Shown: positions 35,075 to 44,693, counted from the stretch's first letter. The stretch is DNA of 64,000 nucleotides from Aeriscardovia sp. (GCA_017405305.1 JAFRAT010000009.1:247378-311377); one strand, 5' to 3'. Notes: a model not told the origin generated them from the letters alone. Numbers and translations: made by a program.

Positions 35075-36073
35075 TCACTCGTCGTCAGGAGCGAAGAAAG
35101 CACCTCCCTCGAGGTTCTTCTCATCGAAACCGGAAACCGGTGACTGCTTCAGGGAGAGGCCCATACCAGCGAGCTTTTCCTTAACCTCGTCGATTGACTT
35201 CACGCCGAAGTTGCGGATCTCAAGCAAGTCCTGCTCGGTGCGGGAGACCAGCTCACCGACCGTACGGATTCCCTCGCGCTTGAGGCAGTTGTAAGAACGC
35301 TGCGTCAAGTTGAGATCCTCGATTGGAACGGAAAGCTCCTGATCCTCTTCCTGAGACTGCGGAGCCGGACCGACTTCGATGCCTTCAGCTTCGGTGTTCA
35401 GCTCCTTGCACAGACCAAAGAGCTCGACCAAAGTAGAGCCAGCGGACGCGACTGCATCACGCGGAGAGGTGGCCTCCTTGGTTTCGACATCGAGAATCAG
35501 GCGATCGAAGTCGGTGCGCTGCTCGACGCGCGTCGCCTCGACTTTGTAGCTCACCTTGAGAACCGGGGAGTAGATGGAATCGACCGGAATACGACCAATT
35601 TCCTGATTCTCCTGCTTGTTCATCTCGGCAGAAACATAGCCGCGGCCACGTTCGACAGTGAACTCGATCTCGAGTTCGCCATCTTCTGCCAGCGTTGCGA
35701 TGTGGTAATCCGGATTGCAGATCGTGACCCCTGCCGGCGGCGTGATGTCGCCAGCAGTCACTTCACCTTCCCCGCTCTTCCGCAAGTACATGACGACCGG
35801 TTCGTCATACTCGCTCGTCAGCACGATGCCCTTGACGTTGAGGATGATCTCGGTCACATCTTCTTTCACGCCAGGCAGCGTAGTGAATTCATGGAGCGCA
35901 CCGGAAATACGCACGGATGTCACAGCAGCACCAGGAATGGAACTGAGCAGGGCGCGACGCAGGGAGTTGCCGAGTGTGTAGCCGAAGCCTGGCTCCAACG
36001 GCTCAATCGTGAAGCGCGAACGCCTCGGGCTGAGCACTGTTTCCGTCAATGTCGGACGCTGTGCAATAAGCAC
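35075..36073 (-). CDS. rpoA: RNA polymerase alpha subunit
   Basis: The protein has 332 residues. It dimerises to start RNA polymerase assembly, and its C-terminal domain contacts promoter DNA and regulators. The N-terminal domain begins [16 protein letters not shown] and includes [17 protein letters not shown]. An acidic linker (about residues 225-250) leads to the C-terminal domain with [19 protein letters not shown] and the helix-hairpin-helix [17 protein letters not shown]. It lies between rpsK and rplQ. No rpsD precedes it. Confidence 0.98.
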   Translation of the reverse strand: MLIAQRPTLTETVLSPRRSRFTIEPLEPGFGYTLGNSLRRALLSSIPGAAVTSVRISGALHEFTTLPGVKEDVTEIILNVKGIVLTSEYDEPVVMYLRKSGEGEVTAGDITPPAGVTICNPDYHIATLAEDGELEIEFTVERGRGYVSAEMNKQENQEIGRIPVDSIYSPVLKVSYKVEATRVEQRTDFDRLILDVETKEATSPRDAVASAGSTLVELFGLCKELNTEAEGIEVGPAPQSQEEDQELSVPIEDLNLTQRSYNCLKREGIRTVGELVSRTEQDLLEIRNFGVKSIDEVKEKLAGMGLSLKQSPVSGFDEKNLEGGAFFAPDDE

Positions 36074-36154
36074 TTTCCTATCCTTTCAGCTCCAGTCGGT
36101 CGCGCGCAACCGGCCTTTGCGGGTGGATGTTTTCGTCTACAAACGAACCGTGCG

Positions 36155-36553
36155 TCAGACGCGGCGGCGTTTCGGAGGACGGACGCCGTTGTAAGCCTGC
36201 GGTGTCACATCGGTGATGGAGCCGACCTCAAGACCTGCGGACTGCAGGGAACGGATAGCGGTCTCGCGGCCGGAGCCGGGGCCTTTGACGAAGACGTCGA
36301 CCTTCTTGACGCCATGCTCCATCGCCTTACGGGCGGCAGCCTCGGCAGCCATACCTGCGGCGAACGGAGTGGACTTGCGAGAACCCTTGAATCCGACATC
36401 GCCACCAGTCGCCCAAGCAAGAACCGCACCGGACGGATCGGTGATGGAGATGATCGTGTTGTTGAACGTGGACTTGATATGAGCCTGGCCCATTGGCACA
36501 GACTTGTGAACCCTGCGCTTGGTCTTACGCGCAGCCTGCTTAGAAGCAGCCAT
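36155..36553 (-). CDS. rpsK: 30S ribosomal protein S11
   Basis: This small-subunit platform protein of 132 residues helps position mRNA at the exit site. [20 protein letters not shown] and [14 protein letters not shown] are hallmark stretches, and the C-terminus PPKRRRV is standard. The N-terminus is basic ([16 protein letters not shown]). It follows rpsM by 59 bases. Confidence 0.98.
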   Translation of the reverse strand: MAASKQAARKTKRRVHKSVPMGQAHIKSTFNNTIISITDPSGAVLAWATGGDVGFKGSRKSTPFAAGMAAEAAARKAMEHGVKKVDVFVKGPGSGRETAIRSLQSAGLEVGSITDVTPQAYNGVRPPKRRRV

Positions 36554-36612
36554 TTACCCTCATTTCCTTGAAGTTCTTCAACTAGAGACTTCGGATGGCA
36601 AAGCCACCCGGG

Positions 36613-36990
36613 TCACTTCGTTGCCTTCTTCTTTCCGGCGACAGTGCGCTTCGGACCTTTGCGCGTGCGAGCGTTGGTCTTGGTACGCTGGCCACGCACT
36701 GGAAGATGGTGGCGATGGCGGAGACCCTGGTAGCAGTTGATCTGAATCTTGCGGCGAATGTCGGCTTCGACCTCTCGACGGAGATCGCCCTCGATCTTGT
36801 AATGGCCTTCAAGGTAATCACGCAGAGTGATTAGCTGGTCCTCGGTCAGATCCCGAACGCGGATGTCCGGGCTGATGCCGGTGGCCGCGAGGGTCTCGTG
36901 CGCACGAGTGCGGCCGACACCGTAGATGTAGGTGAGGGCGATTTCGATACGCTTCTCATTTGGAATGTCAACTCCGGCAAGACGTGCCAT
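36613..36990 (-). CDS. rpsM: 30S ribosomal protein S13
   Basis: This small-subunit head protein of 125 residues contacts the P-site tRNA and L5. It starts [14 protein letters not shown] at the ATG at 36990 behind AGAAGGA. The helix-two-turn-helix [10 protein letters not shown] and the basic tail [17 protein letters not shown] are intact. The frame is open to 37056, but those codons precede the ribosome site. Confidence 0.98.
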   Translation of the reverse strand: MARLAGVDIPNEKRIEIALTYIYGVGRTRAHETLAATGISPDIRVRDLTEDQLITLRDYLEGHYKIEGDLRREVEADIRRKIQINCYQGLRHRHHLPVRGQRTKTNARTRKGPKRTVAGKKKATK

Positions 36991-37146
36991 TGAAATTCCT
37001 TCTTTGTTGAACGGAGGTCGTGCGCCAAACCTTCCATGGGTCCATATCCAGCCCACGGCCCAAGCCTCCGCACCTGGGGTTCAGCAGCAATGTCAATGCG
37101 CGTTGCTGTGGTTCAGCGCCTAATTTTCGTCGGTGCCCGTGATCAC

Positions 37147-37260
37147 TCAGCCCTGGCGTTGCTTATGGCGCGGGTTGGAGCAAATCACCATGACACGACC
37201 GTGACGACGGATGATGCGGCAATGCTCGCAGATCCTCTTCACACTTGGCTTAACCTTCAT
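37147..37260 (-). CDS. rpmJ: 50S ribosomal protein L36
   Basis: This 37-residue protein ([20 protein letters not shown], then HKQRQG at the end) was found by direct translation. It has the C-x2-C-x12-C-x4-H pattern of the zinc-binding form. The ATG at 37260 follows AAAGG. It lies 9 bases after infA, so the pair is co-translated. A 156-base gap separates it from rpsM. Confidence 0.97.
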   Translation of the reverse strand: MKVKPSVKRICEHCRIIRRHGRVMVICSNPRHKQRQG

Positions 37261-37269
37261 GGTTGTCCT

Positions 37270-37488
37270 TTACTTGTAGCGGTACGTGATGCGGCCACGA
37301 GTCAAGTCGTACGGACTCATCTCGAGGACGACGCGGTCCTGTGGGAGGATGCGGATATAGTTCTTGCGCATCTTGCCGGAAATCGTCGCCAAAACGATGT
37401 GCTTGTTCTCCAGCTCGACGCGGAACATTGCATTGGGCAACGCCTCAACAACCTTGCCTTCGATTTCGATCACACCATCTTTTGCCAT
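37270..37488 (-). CDS. infA: Translation initiation factor IF-1
   Basis: This 72-residue OB-fold protein binds the A site of the 30S subunit during initiation. [37 protein letters not shown] and [11 protein letters not shown] are the standard blocks. The ATG at 37488 follows AGAGG. The in-frame extension to 37662 includes no ribosome site and covers the adk terminator. A map gene often lies upstream of infA; here adk does. Confidence 0.98.
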   Translation of the reverse strand: MAKDGVIEIEGKVVEALPNAMFRVELENKHIVLATISGKMRKNYIRILPQDRVVLEMSPYDLTRGRITYRYK

Positions 37489-37570
37489 AGGACCTCTATC
37501 GTTGCTGTCATCACTGGTGTTTCCATTGTGAGGGCACACCTCCGCTCCAAAATAGCACCACCCGTATGAC

Positions 37571-37597
37571 AAAAGCCGGCACAAAGACACACCGGCT
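37571..37597 (-). terminator. Terminator between adk and infA
   Basis: On the minus strand AGCCGG pairs with CCGGCT around a 12-base loop, followed by TTTGTCAT. It lies 62 bases after the adk stop and divides adk from infA. Confidence 0.7.
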
Positions 37598-37658
37598 CGC
37601 TTCTGGCGAATCGGCCTCCCTGCCCCGTCTGGCGTCCACCGGGACGGATTCGCTTGAT

Positions 37659-38222
37659 TCACTTATTCAAAGCAGACTCGATACGTTCAGCGATCTCGTC
37701 GATGGCGCCGACGCCGTCGAACTCGCGCAGTATGCCGCGGCCGCGATACTCGTCCAACAACGGAGCCGTTTCCTTCTCGTATACGGCCAGGCGCTTCTCA
37801 ATGGCCTCCGGAGTGTCGTCGGAACGCCCTTCGATCTCCGCTCGCTTCCTCATGCGCTCGAGGAGGACAGGCTTGCCGGCCGTCAGCACGACGACGGCGT
37901 CGAGCCTTCTCCCCTGCTTTGCCAGGATACCGTCGAGCGCTTCGACCTGGGCCGCGTTGCGCGGGTAACCGTCGAGAATCCAGCCCTGTCGGGCGTCATC
38001 CATGGCCAGGCGGTCGGCGACGATGCGGTTAGTCAGCTCGTCCGGCACGAGCTCGCCCTTGTCGATGTACGAAGACGCTTCGGTGCCCAAGTCGGTCTTG
38101 TTCTTGATGTTGTAGCGGAAAATGTCGCCCGTAGAGATGTGCGGGATGCCGTAGTGCTCGCTCAGTTTCTCGGCTTGCGTGCCCTTGCCAACGCCCTGAG
38201 GCCCCATGATCAGAAGATACAT
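37659..38222 (-). CDS. adk: Adenylate kinase
   Basis: The enzyme catalyses ATP + AMP to 2 ADP and maintains adenylate balance. It has 187 residues from the ATG at 38222 behind AAAGGA. The P-loop is GPQGVGKGT (residues 8-16), the AMP site includes STGDIFRYN, and [13 protein letters not shown] marks the NMP lid. The LID domain is the short, zinc-free type ([18 protein letters not shown]). It follows secY as in most bacteria. Confidence 0.98.
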   Translation of the reverse strand: MYLLIMGPQGVGKGTQAEKLSEHYGIPHISTGDIFRYNIKNKTDLGTEASSYIDKGELVPDELTNRIVADRLAMDDARQGWILDGYPRNAAQVEALDGILAKQGRRLDAVVVLTAGKPVLLERMRKRAEIEGRSDDTPEAIEKRLAVYEKETAPLLDEYRGRGILREFDGVGAIDEIAERIESALNK

Positions 38223-38245
38223 TGCTGTCCTTTGCTCGAAACGAA

Positions 38246-38277
38246 CTTGCCGAACGGCCTTCCGGCCATTCGGCAAG
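38246..38277 (-). promoter_or_regulatory. Long hairpin between secY and adk
   Basis: A 14-bp stem (38246-38259 with 38264-38277, one G-U pair) with a GGAA tetraloop on the minus strand lies 24 bases before the adk start. It could be a leaky terminator or attenuator; the following TTCGTTTCG is only weakly T-rich. Confidence 0.65.
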
Positions 38278-38326
38278 CACCTTACCACTGTTTATTGTTG
38301 TAGCTGTTTCTGGCAGCGACCCCGGA

Positions 38327-39637
38327 TCACTTCGTGGCCGTGGCCTGCTCCAAGAAGCCCGTGTACTGGTACTGCTGCACCTGGGCCGCCGCTTGACGCA
38401 GGGTGTCCAGGCCGACGCCGGCGATGATGAGAATGGTCGTGCCGCCGAACGGCAGGCTGTCACCCAGCCCCAAGGCCATGATGAGCACGGTAGGGATCAG
38501 GCAGACGAAGAGCAAGTAGATCGAGCCGATTGTGTCAAGGCGGTTAATGACGTACGTCAGGTATTCGCTCGTCTCCTTACCGGCGCGGATGCCCGGGATG
38601 AAACCGCCGTACTGCTTCATATCGTCGGACACCTCGTCCGGGTTGAAGGTGATGGACGTGTAGAAGAAAGTGAAGAACACGATCATGACGGCGTACAGGC
38701 AGATGTACCACACGGACGTGGTGTTGCCCAGGTTCGCGTTGATCCACTTAACCCAGCTCTGGTCCGACTTGCCGAACTCGGCGATTAGCGTCGGAATTGC
38801 CAGGATGGACGAGGCGAAGATCGGCGGGATGACGCCGGACATGTTGATCTTCAGCGGAATGTACGTGGACGTGCCGCCGTACATCTTGCGGCCGATCATG
38901 CGGCGCGTGTACTGGACCGGGATGCGGCGCTGCGACTGTTCCACGAAGATGACGAAGATGATGATGGATGCCAGGACCGCCAGCACGATGCCGAATTTCA
39001 TCCAGCCGTCCTCGCGGCCGATGTCCCATAGCTTCGGCAGGAAGCCAGAGCAAATGGAGATAAAGATGAGCACGGACATGCCCTGGCCGATTCCCTTGTC
39101 GGTGATCAGCTCGGCCATCCACATGATGAGGCCGGTGCCGCCGGTCATCACTAGAACCATAACGATGAGGTTGATGACCGATCCATTCGGTATGACGTTG
39201 CTGGCGCAAGCGTAGTCGAATAGCGCGCCGGAGCGGGCCGTCACCAGGATTGTCGCCGACTGGAGTACCGCCAGGCCGATGGTCATGTAGCGCGTATATT
39301 GCGTCAGCTTCGCCTCGCCGGCCTGCCCTTCCTTATGCAGGGCCTCGAAGCGCGGGATGACCACGCGCAGCAGTTCGACTACGATGGACGCGGTGATGTA
39401 TGGCATCACGCCCAGGGCGAAGATGGAAAGCTGCAGTAGCGAACCGCCAGAGAAGAGATTGATCAGTCCGATGAAATTGCCGCCCGTGGTCTTCGCAATG
39501 CAGGCGTGGACGGCCTTGTAATCAACGCCAGGCGTCGGGATGAATGCCCCCACGCGGTAAATGACGATCAACGCGAGGGTGAAGAGAATCTTGTTTCTCA
39601 GTTCCTTCGTGCGAAAGGCTTGAATGAGCGTCCTCAC
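38327..39637 (-). CDS. secY: Protein translocase subunit SecY
   Basis: This is the channel of the general secretion translocon, with ten membrane segments in 436 residues. The start is GTG at 39637 behind AGAGGAG. ELRNKILFTLALIVIYRVGAFIPTPGVD opens the protein in part. The plug region LFSGGSLLQLSIFALGVMPYI, the basic cytosolic loop QSQRRIPVQYTRRM, and GFIPGIRAGKETSEYL are all typical. It has its own consensus -10 box after the rplO terminator. Confidence 0.98.
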   Translation of the reverse strand: MRTLIQAFRTKELRNKILFTLALIVIYRVGAFIPTPGVDYKAVHACIAKTTGGNFIGLINLFSGGSLLQLSIFALGVMPYITASIVVELLRVVIPRFEALHKEGQAGEAKLTQYTRYMTIGLAVLQSATILVTARSGALFDYACASNVIPNGSVINLIVMVLVMTGGTGLIMWMAELITDKGIGQGMSVLIFISICSGFLPKLWDIGREDGWMKFGIVLAVLASIIIFVIFVEQSQRRIPVQYTRRMIGRKMYGGTSTYIPLKINMSGVIPPIFASSILAIPTLIAEFGKSDQSWVKWINANLGNTTSVWYICLYAVMIVFFTFFYTSITFNPDEVSDDMKQYGGFIPGIRAGKETSEYLTYVINRLDTIGSIYLLFVCLIPTVLIMALGLGDSLPFGGTTILIIAGVGLDTLRQAAAQVQQYQYTGFLEQATATK

Positions 39638-39677
39638 AACGGCTCCTCTTCTGGGCTACACTTCGACAAATACGACG

Positions 39678-39683
39678 ATTATA
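39678..39683 (-). promoter_or_regulatory. -10 box TATAAT before secY
   Basis: A perfect TATAAT on the minus strand lies 41 bases before the secY GTG and only a few bases after the rplO terminator stem. No good -35 is visible, because the expected position lies within the hairpin. Confidence 0.6.
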
Positions 39684-39684
39684 A

Positions 39685-39715
39685 CAAAAGCCCCTGCCAT
39701 TCCTGACAGGGGCTT
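39685..39715 (-). terminator. Terminator after rplO
   Basis: On the minus strand a 9-bp stem (39707-39715 with 39688-39696) is followed by TTTTGTTAT. It ends the spc operon before secY. Confidence 0.88.
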
Positions 39716-39759
39716 CTCTGCTAATCTCCAGCAGACTCACGGCTGGAATGCCCGAGGAC

Positions 39760-40233
39760 TCAGCTCTCGGAGACGCTGCCGCCGGCCTTCTCGATCTTGG
39801 CCTTGGCGGAGGCGGACGCTTTCACGCCTTTGAGCGTAAAAGCATTGGTGACCTCGCCGTTGCCCAGGATCTTCACCGGGTAACCGTCACGGACGGCACG
39901 CTTGGCGACCAACTGCTCAACGGTGACCTCGCCGCCCTTTCCGAAGAGCTTGTCCAAATCACCGCAGTTAACGACCTGGTACTCCTTGTGGAATGGACTA
40001 CGGAAGCCACGGAGCTTCGGCAGGCGCATGTACAGCGGAAGCTGACCGCCTTCGAAACCTGGACGCACCTGGTAACGTGAGTGGGTGCCCTTGGTGCCTC
40101 GACCGGAGGTCTTGCCCTTGGACCCCTCGCCGCGACCAATGCGGGTCCGCCTGGTCTTCGCACCGGGAGCGCGCAGATCCTGGATCTGCAGGATCGTCAC
40201 GTCTTCCTTCTTCGCATCCTTAGAAGCTGCCAT
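39760..40233 (-). CDS. rplO: 50S ribosomal protein L15
   Basis: This large-subunit assembly protein has 157 residues. The basic N-terminal extension with [17 protein letters not shown] and [18 protein letters not shown] is typical. It follows rpmD by two bases on the minus strand and is the last gene before a strong terminator. Confidence 0.98.
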   Translation of the reverse strand: MAASKDAKKEDVTILQIQDLRAPGAKTRRTRIGRGEGSKGKTSGRGTKGTHSRYQVRPGFEGGQLPLYMRLPKLRGFRSPFHKEYQVVNCGDLDKLFGKGGEVTVEQLVAKRAVRDGYPVKILGNGEVTNAFTLKGVKASASAKAKIEKAGGSVSES

Positions 40234-40235
40234 AC

Positions 40236-40430
40236 TCAGTCGACCTCCTCGACACGGACAAGATGGGCAACGGCCTCCGCCATGCCGCGGTACACAGGAG
40301 TGTCCGGCAGAACGACGCTCTGACCGATCCTGTGCAGGCCGAGGGAAAGCACATTCCTCTTCTGGCGGGTGGTGCTGCCTACCATGCCCTTCATGAGCGT
40401 GACCTTGATCTTCTTGGAATCGCTAGCCAT
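40236..40430 (-). CDS. rpmD: 50S ribosomal protein L30
   Basis: This small large-subunit protein of 64 residues has the motif [19 protein letters not shown] and [16 protein letters not shown]. The ATG at 40430 overlaps the rpsE stop by one base (TGATG); a GTG at 40433 is the alternative. Confidence 0.97.
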   Translation of the reverse strand: MASDSKKIKVTLMKGMVGSTTRQKRNVLSLGLHRIGQSVVLPDTPVYRGMAEAVAHLVRVEEVD

Positions 40431-41167
40431 CACTCACCATCCTTCCGCTGCTCGGCGGCCTTCGCCTTGGCCTCCTCGCGAGCCTTCTTCTCTTCGACGC
40501 GGCCCATAGCCTGCTCTTTGAGCAGACGAGCCGGGGCGACGTCCTCGAGCGGAAGATCACGACGAGCCGCGACCTCTTCCGGTTCCTCGAGCTGTTTGAG
40601 TGCAGCCACGGTGGCACGAACCACGTTGATGGAATTGGAAGAACCCATGGACTTAGTTAGGATGTCCGAGATGCCAGCGCATTCGAGCACGGCGCGCACC
40701 GGGCCGCCGGCGATAACGCCGGTACCAGGAGCGGCAGGACGCAGCAGGACGGTGCCGGCGGCGTCATGGCCGATGACCGGGTGCGGCACAGTGCCGCGGA
40801 CGCGCGGAACCGCGAACATGTTCTTCTTGGCGTCCAATTCGCCCTTGGCAATAGCCGCCGGAACTTCGTGGGACTTGCCATAGCCGACACCCACAGTGCC
40901 CTTGCCATCGCCGACGACCACGAGAGCCGCGAAGCTCATCGTACGGCCACCCTTGTGCGTCTTGGACACACGGTTGATGGTCACGACGCGATTGAGAAGC
41001 TCGTCGCGATTCTCATTGCGGTCACGACGGGAACCACGGCCGCGGCGATCGCCACGGCCACGGCCGCCACGACGGGCGTTGCGGTCCTCGCTCTTGCTGG
41101 CGGCCTGTTCGGCGTTATCAGCGGACTGCTGAGCCACCTGAGTCTCCTTTGTTTCCTGATCGCTCAC
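40430..41167 (-). CDS. rpsE: 30S ribosomal protein S5 with Arg/Gly-rich N-terminal extension
   Basis: This protein controls decoding fidelity at the mRNA entry side. The first 55 residues are a Gln/Glu then Arg/Gly-rich extension ([19 protein letters not shown] in part) absent from short forms. The core follows with [28 protein letters not shown] and [13 protein letters not shown]. Total length is 245 residues, longer than the roughly 165-220 common elsewhere. It overlaps rplR by four bases (ATGA-type). Confidence 0.97.
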   Translation of the reverse strand: MSDQETKETQVAQQSADNAEQAASKSEDRNARRGGRGRGDRRGRGSRRDRNENRDELLNRVVTINRVSKTHKGGRTMSFAALVVVGDGKGTVGVGYGKSHEVPAAIAKGELDAKKNMFAVPRVRGTVPHPVIGHDAAGTVLLRPAAPGTGVIAGGPVRAVLECAGISDILTKSMGSSNSINVVRATVAALKQLEEPEEVAARRDLPLEDVAPARLLKEQAMGRVEEKKAREEAKAKAAEQRKDGE

Positions 41168-41535
41168 AGCTGCAGCCCTCCTTCGCGCGCGCCGTCAGCA
41201 ACCGCAGCCACGCAGCCGTGATATGCGTTGCCACCGCGGTCGAAGACGACAGCGGCGACGCCAGCTTTCCTGGCGCGTTCGGCAACGAGCTCGCCGACCT
41301 TCTTGGCAGCTTCGGTCTTCGTTCCCTTGAAACCATCGAAATCATGCGTCAGAGTCGAAGCGCTGGCGAGCACGATGCCCTTGGTGTCGTCGATCACCTG
41401 AGCAACCATGTGGCGGTTGGAACGACTCGCAACGAGACGCGGACGCTCCGGGGTACCGTACACATGCTTGCGGATGCGCGCATGACGACGCTTGCGGGCA
41501 ACCGCCTTGCCCTCACCGAAAATTTTGACTGTCAT
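41164..41535 (-). CDS. rplR: 50S ribosomal protein L18
   Basis: This 123-residue protein binds 5S rRNA with L5. The start [20 protein letters not shown] is at the ATG at 41535; the frame extends to 41655, but that part lies inside rpl[21 protein letters not shown] and [16 protein letters not shown] are conserved. The start lies one base after the rplF stop codon, implying coupled translation. Confidence 0.97.
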   Translation of the reverse strand: MTVKIFGEGKAVARKRRHARIRKHVYGTPERPRLVASRSNRHMVAQVIDDTKGIVLASASTLTHDFDGFKGTKTEAAKKVGELVAERARKAGVAAVVFDRGGNAYHGCVAAVADGAREGGLQL

Positions 41536-41536
41536 A

Positions 41537-42076
41537 TCACTTACCAGCCTTCCCGGCCTTGCGACGAATGTGCTCGCCTTCGTACTTAATGCCCTTGCCC
41601 TTGTATGGTTCAGGAGCACGGAGCTTGCGGATCTTCGCAGCGACCTCGCCGACAAGCTGCTTGTCGATACCGAGGACGGCTAAATGGGTCGGGTTCTCCA
41701 CCTTGAAGGAAATGCCTTCCGGAGCGTTGACCGTAATCGTGTGGGAATAGCCCAGAGAGAACTCCAGGCCTTGGCCTTTGGCCGCCACGCGGTAACCAGT
41801 ACCTACGATTTCGAGCTTTTTCTCGAAGCCTTTGTCAACGCCCTCGATCGCGGAAGCGATAAGGGAACGGCTCAGGCCGTGCTTCGCGGAGGTTTCGCGC
41901 TCATCGTTAGCCGCGGAAACGATCAGGACGTTGCCCTCGAGCTTCGCGGAGACGCCCTGCGGAAGCGTGTAGGACCGCTGCCCCTTGGGACCTTTGACGG
42001 AGACTTCGCCACCCTTGACGGCGACGTCGACACCCGCGGGAACCGTGATAGGAAGCTTACCGATATGCGATGCCAT
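41537..42076 (-). CDS. rplF: 50S ribosomal protein L6
   Basis: This 179-residue protein sits at the factor-binding region of the large subunit. It begins [16 protein letters not shown], has the repeated KH-like fold with VKGPKGQ, and ends with the signature [21 protein letters not shown]. It follows rpsH by 16 bases. Confidence 0.98.
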   Translation of the reverse strand: MASHIGKLPITVPAGVDVAVKGGEVSVKGPKGQRSYTLPQGVSAKLEGNVLIVSAANDERETSAKHGLSRSLIASAIEGVDKGFEKKLEIVGTGYRVAAKGQGLEFSLGYSHTITVNAPEGISFKVENPTHLAVLGIDKQLVGEVAAKIRKLRAPEPYKGKGIKYEGEHIRRKAGKAGK

Positions 42077-42092
42077 TTTCAGTTAGCTCCTC

Positions 42093-42491
42093 TCACCACA
42101 CATAGGCGACGATTTCGCCGCCGATGCCCTGCTGCAGGCATTCCTTCTGGGTCATCAGGCCAGCACTCGTCGAGATGATGGCGATACCGAGGCCGCCGAG
42201 CGGCATCGGCAAGGCGTCGGACTTCGTGTAGCGACGAAGGCCTGGTTTGGAAACGCGCTTGATGCCCTTGATGCTGCTCTGGCCGTTCTTGCCGTACTTC
42301 AGGCCGAGGGTCAGTGTCTTGCCGACGCGGGCCGCCTCAACGGAGTAATTCTTGATATAGCCCTCGCGTTTGAGAATCTGGGCAATGCTCTCCTTGAAGT
42401 TGGAGTGAGGCATCGAGACAGTCTCATGCTTGGCCGCACTAGCGTTGCGCAGACGAGTCAGCATGTCTGCGATTGGATCTGTCATTGTCAT
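42093..42491 (-). CDS. rpsH: 30S ribosomal protein S8
   Basis: This primary 16S rRNA-binding protein has 132 residues and, in enterics, also represses the spc operon. It begins [17 protein letters not shown] and ends [14 protein letters not shown]...GEIVAYVW. Two starts are possible (42491, 42485). The upstream AAAGGG is partly within a small GGGC/GCCC hairpin, and a larger hairpin lies just before it. Confidence 0.97.
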   Translation of the reverse strand: MTMTDPIADMLTRLRNASAAKHETVSMPHSNFKESIAQILKREGYIKNYSVEAARVGKTLTLGLKYGKNGQSSIKGIKRVSKPGLRRYTKSDALPMPLGGLGIAIISTSAGLMTQKECLQQGIGGEIVAYVW

Positions 42492-42528
42492 AAGTGGGCT
42501 TATGCCCTTTCTCGCCGTGGTTTCCGCC

Positions 42529-42564
42529 GTTGTGCCCTGCCGAATGTATCTGGCAAGGCACAAC
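42529..42564 (-). promoter_or_regulatory. 13-bp hairpin in the rpsN-rpsH junction
   Basis: Arms 42529-42541 and 42552-42564 pair over 13 bp with one G-U on the minus strand, around a 10-base loop. It lies in the leader of rpsH. A candidate site for S8 autoregulation or processing; this role is inferred only from position. Confidence 0.6.
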
Positions 42565-42587
42565 CGCAGACCTTCAGCGTCGATTTT

Positions 42588-42773
42588 TCACCAGCTAGAT
42601 TTCGTAATACCCGGCAGTTCGCCTGCGTGCGCCATCTTGCGGAAGCAGATACGGCACAGGCCGAACTTGCGGTACACGGAATGAGGGCGACCGCAAACCT
42701 GGCACCGTGTGTAAGCGCGAACCTTAAACTTCGGCTTGCGCGCAGCCTTGACCTTCAACGACGTTTTCGCCAT
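42588..42773 (-). CDS. rpsZ: 30S ribosomal protein S14, type Z
   Basis: This 61-residue protein is the zinc-binding form of S14, with CQVCG and CRICF pairs. [19 protein letters not shown] opens it and [14 protein letters not shown] closes it. The short type is usual in the spc operon of Gram-positives. It directly follows rplE. Confidence 0.97.
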   Translation of the reverse strand: MAKTSLKVKAARKPKFKVRAYTRCQVCGRPHSVYRKFGLCRICFRKMAHAGELPGITKSSW

Positions 42774-42774
42774 T

Positions 42775-43338
42775 TCAGTCCTCCTTAAATGGGAAGCCGA
42801 GATGTTTCAGCAGGAAGCGGGCCTCATCATCGTTCTTGGTCGACGTCACGACAGTGATATCCATGCCGCGGCGGTGGTCGATCTCGTCCGGATCAATCTC
42901 ATGGAACATGGACTGCTCGGTCAGACCGAAGTTATAGTTGCCCTGGCCGTCGAATTTCTTGGCGCTGATGCCGCGGAAATCGCGGATGCGCGGGAGCGCG
43001 AGAGTCAACAGACGGTCGAGGAACTCCCACATGCGATCACCGCGGAGCGTGACGAACGCGCCGATTTCCTGGCCTTCGCGCAGATGGAACTGCGCGACGG
43101 ACTTGCGGGCACGGGTGACCTTCGGCTTTTGGCCAGTGATGGCGGTGAGATCTTTGACGGCGCCTTCGATGAGCTTGGAATCGCGAGCGGCCTCGCCGAC
43201 ACCCATGGACACGACAACCTTGACGATCTTCGGCATCTGCATCGGGTTGGCGAACTTGAACTCATCCTGCAGCGCGGGAACGATCTCCTCGCGATACTTG
43301 TCCTTGAGACGCGGCTCAATCTTCGCAGTGTCGCTCAT
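42775..43338 (-). CDS. rplE: 50S ribosomal protein L5
   Basis: This 187-residue protein binds 5S rRNA and contacts the P-site t[48 protein letters not shown] and [17 protein letters not shown] are standard. It overlaps the rplX stop by four bases. Confidence 0.98.
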   Translation of the reverse strand: MSDTAKIEPRLKDKYREEIVPALQDEFKFANPMQMPKIVKVVVSMGVGEAARDSKLIEGAVKDLTAITGQKPKVTRARKSVAQFHLREGQEIGAFVTLRGDRMWEFLDRLLTLALPRIRDFRGISAKKFDGQGNYNFGLTEQSMFHEIDPDEIDHRRGMDITVVTSTKNDDEARFLLKHLGFPFKED

Positions 43339-43673
43339 GCTTCCAGCTCCTTGCCAGACTTCTTGGCAACGCGGACGCGCACGTTCTTGATCTTGCCGTC
43401 ATGGACTTCCTGTTTGACGATGATGCCGACGCGGGTCGGCTTCTTCGTCTCGGGATCGATGAGCATGACATTAGAACGATGGATCGGTGCTTCGACGGAA
43501 ACGATGCCCGACTCCTGGCCTTCCTGCGTCGCGCGGATGTGCTTCTTGACGATCTGAACGCCCTCGACGATCAGGCGATCGCCGGAAAGAACCTTGGTGA
43601 CCTTGCCCTGCTTGCCGCGGTCTTTGCCGCGGATAACCTGGACAAGGTCTCCGCTCTTGATCTTGGCTGCCAT
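43335..43673 (-). CDS. rplX: 50S ribosomal protein L24
   Basis: This 112-residue KOW-domain protein starts large-subunit assembly. [20 protein letters not shown] is the KOW motif, followed by [17 protein letters not shown]. It shares one base with the rplN stop. Confidence 0.98.
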   Translation of the reverse strand: MAAKIKSGDLVQVIRGKDRGKQGKVTKVLSGDRLIVEGVQIVKKHIRATQEGQESGIVSVEAPIHRSNVMLIDPETKKPTRVGIIVKQEVHDGKIKNVRVRVAKKSGKELEA

Positions 43674-44041
43674 CAGATCACCTCCGGTGCGAGGGAAACG
43701 ATCTTCATGAACTTGTGCTCGCGGAGCTCGCGACCCACCGGTCCAAAGATACGGGTTCCCTTCGGCTCATTTCCATTGCCAAGGATAACCGCCGCGTTCT
43801 CGTCGAACTTGATATAGGAACCATCGTGGCGACGGGTTTCCTTCGTCGTGCGAACGACGACGGCCTTGACGACATCGCCTTTCTTCACGGCACCGCCAGG
43901 GATCGCGTCCTTGACAGTCGCAACAATCACATCGCCGATTCCGGCGTAGCGACGCTTCGAACCGCCGAGCACGCGGATAGTCAAGATCTCCTTGGCACCC
44001 GTGTTGTCGGCAACACGAAGTCGCGATTCTTGCTGAATCAT
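43673..44041 (-). CDS. rplN: 50S ribosomal protein L14
   Basis: This 122-residue protein lies at the subunit interface. [35 protein letters not shown] and [21 protein letters not shown] are diagnostic. It is the first gene of the classical spc operon and is separated from rpsQ by 79 bases containing a hairpin. Confidence 0.98.
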   Translation of the reverse strand: MIQQESRLRVADNTGAKEILTIRVLGGSKRRYAGIGDVIVATVKDAIPGGAVKKGDVVKAVVVRTTKETRRHDGSYIKFDENAAVILGNGNEPKGTRIFGPVGRELREHKFMKIVSLAPEVI

Positions 44042-44068
44042 TGATTCTCCTTAGTCGAGCCGGTTCTC

Positions 44069-44101
44069 GGGGCACACCTGCGATTAGCCGTGGTGTGCCC
44101 C
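44069..44101 (-). promoter_or_regulatory. Hairpin at the S10/spc operon boundary
   Basis: A perfect 10-bp stem (44069-44078 with 44092-44101) encloses a 13-base loop between rpsQ and rplN. No T-run follows in the minus direction. It could be a processing or attenuation site. Confidence 0.65.
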
Positions 44102-44120
44102 AAGCCTAGCCGAACTGTTA

Positions 44121-44387
44121 TTACTTCGCGCGCTCGATGACCTCGACCAAACGCCAGCGCTTGGTTTTGGAGAGCGGACGAGTTTCCATGATACTCACGA
44201 GGTCGCCCATGTGAGCATCATTGTGTTCATCATGCGCCTTCACCTTGGTGGTCGTGCGCACGACTTTGCCGTACAGAGGATGGGCGGAACGGTGTTCCAG
44301 CTCGACGGTGATTGTCTTATCCATCTTGTCGGAGACCACATAGCCGCGACGAACCTTGCGGCTATTGCGTTCAGTTTCTTCAGCCAT
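44121..44387 (-). CDS. rpsQ: 30S ribosomal protein S17
   Basis: This 88-residue OB-fold protein binds 16S rRNA early in assembly. [21 protein letters not shown] and [20 protein letters not shown] are conserved. The ATG at 44387 follows GAGGAG by five bases; a GTG at 44393 is a weaker start. The ribosome site overlaps the rpmC stop. Confidence 0.97.
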   Translation of the reverse strand: MAEETERNSRKVRRGYVVSDKMDKTITVELEHRSAHPLYGKVVRTTTKVKAHDEHNDAHMGDLVSIMETRPLSKTKRWRLVEVIERAK

Positions 44388-44389
44388 GT

Positions 44390-44692
44390 TCACTCCTCGG
44401 TCTTCTCAGAGGACTTCTTGGAAGCAGATTTCTTCGAAGCCTTCTTGTCGGACTCAGCCTTTTCCTCCGGCTCAATGGTGATGCCCAGCTCGCGCTCGCG
44501 CAACACGGTATACATGCGGGCGATGTCGTGGCGAACGGCCTTGAGACGGGCAGTGTTGCCCAGCTGGCTTGTGGCGGCCTGGAAGCGCAGGTTGAAGAGC
44601 TCTTCCTTGGACTTGGCGAGGGCTTCCTGGATTTGGGCGTTGGTCTTCTCGTTGAGAGACTTAATCGAATATTCTGGTGTTCCGGCGGACAT
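44390..44692 (-). CDS. rpmC: 50S ribosomal protein L29 with Lys/Ser/Glu tail
   Basis: This protein lies beside the exit tunnel. The L29 core spans about residues 8-68 ([16 protein letters not shown] and [18 protein letters not shown]). A 30-residue tail ([20 protein letters not shown]) makes it 100 residues against about 65 normally. The ATG at 44692 follows GAGGAG. Confidence 0.97.
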   Translation of the reverse strand: MSAGTPEYSIKSLNEKTNAQIQEALAKSKEELFNLRFQAATSQLGNTARLKAVRHDIARMYTVLRERELGITIEPEEKAESDKKASKKSASKKSSEKTEE

Positions 44693-44693
44693 A

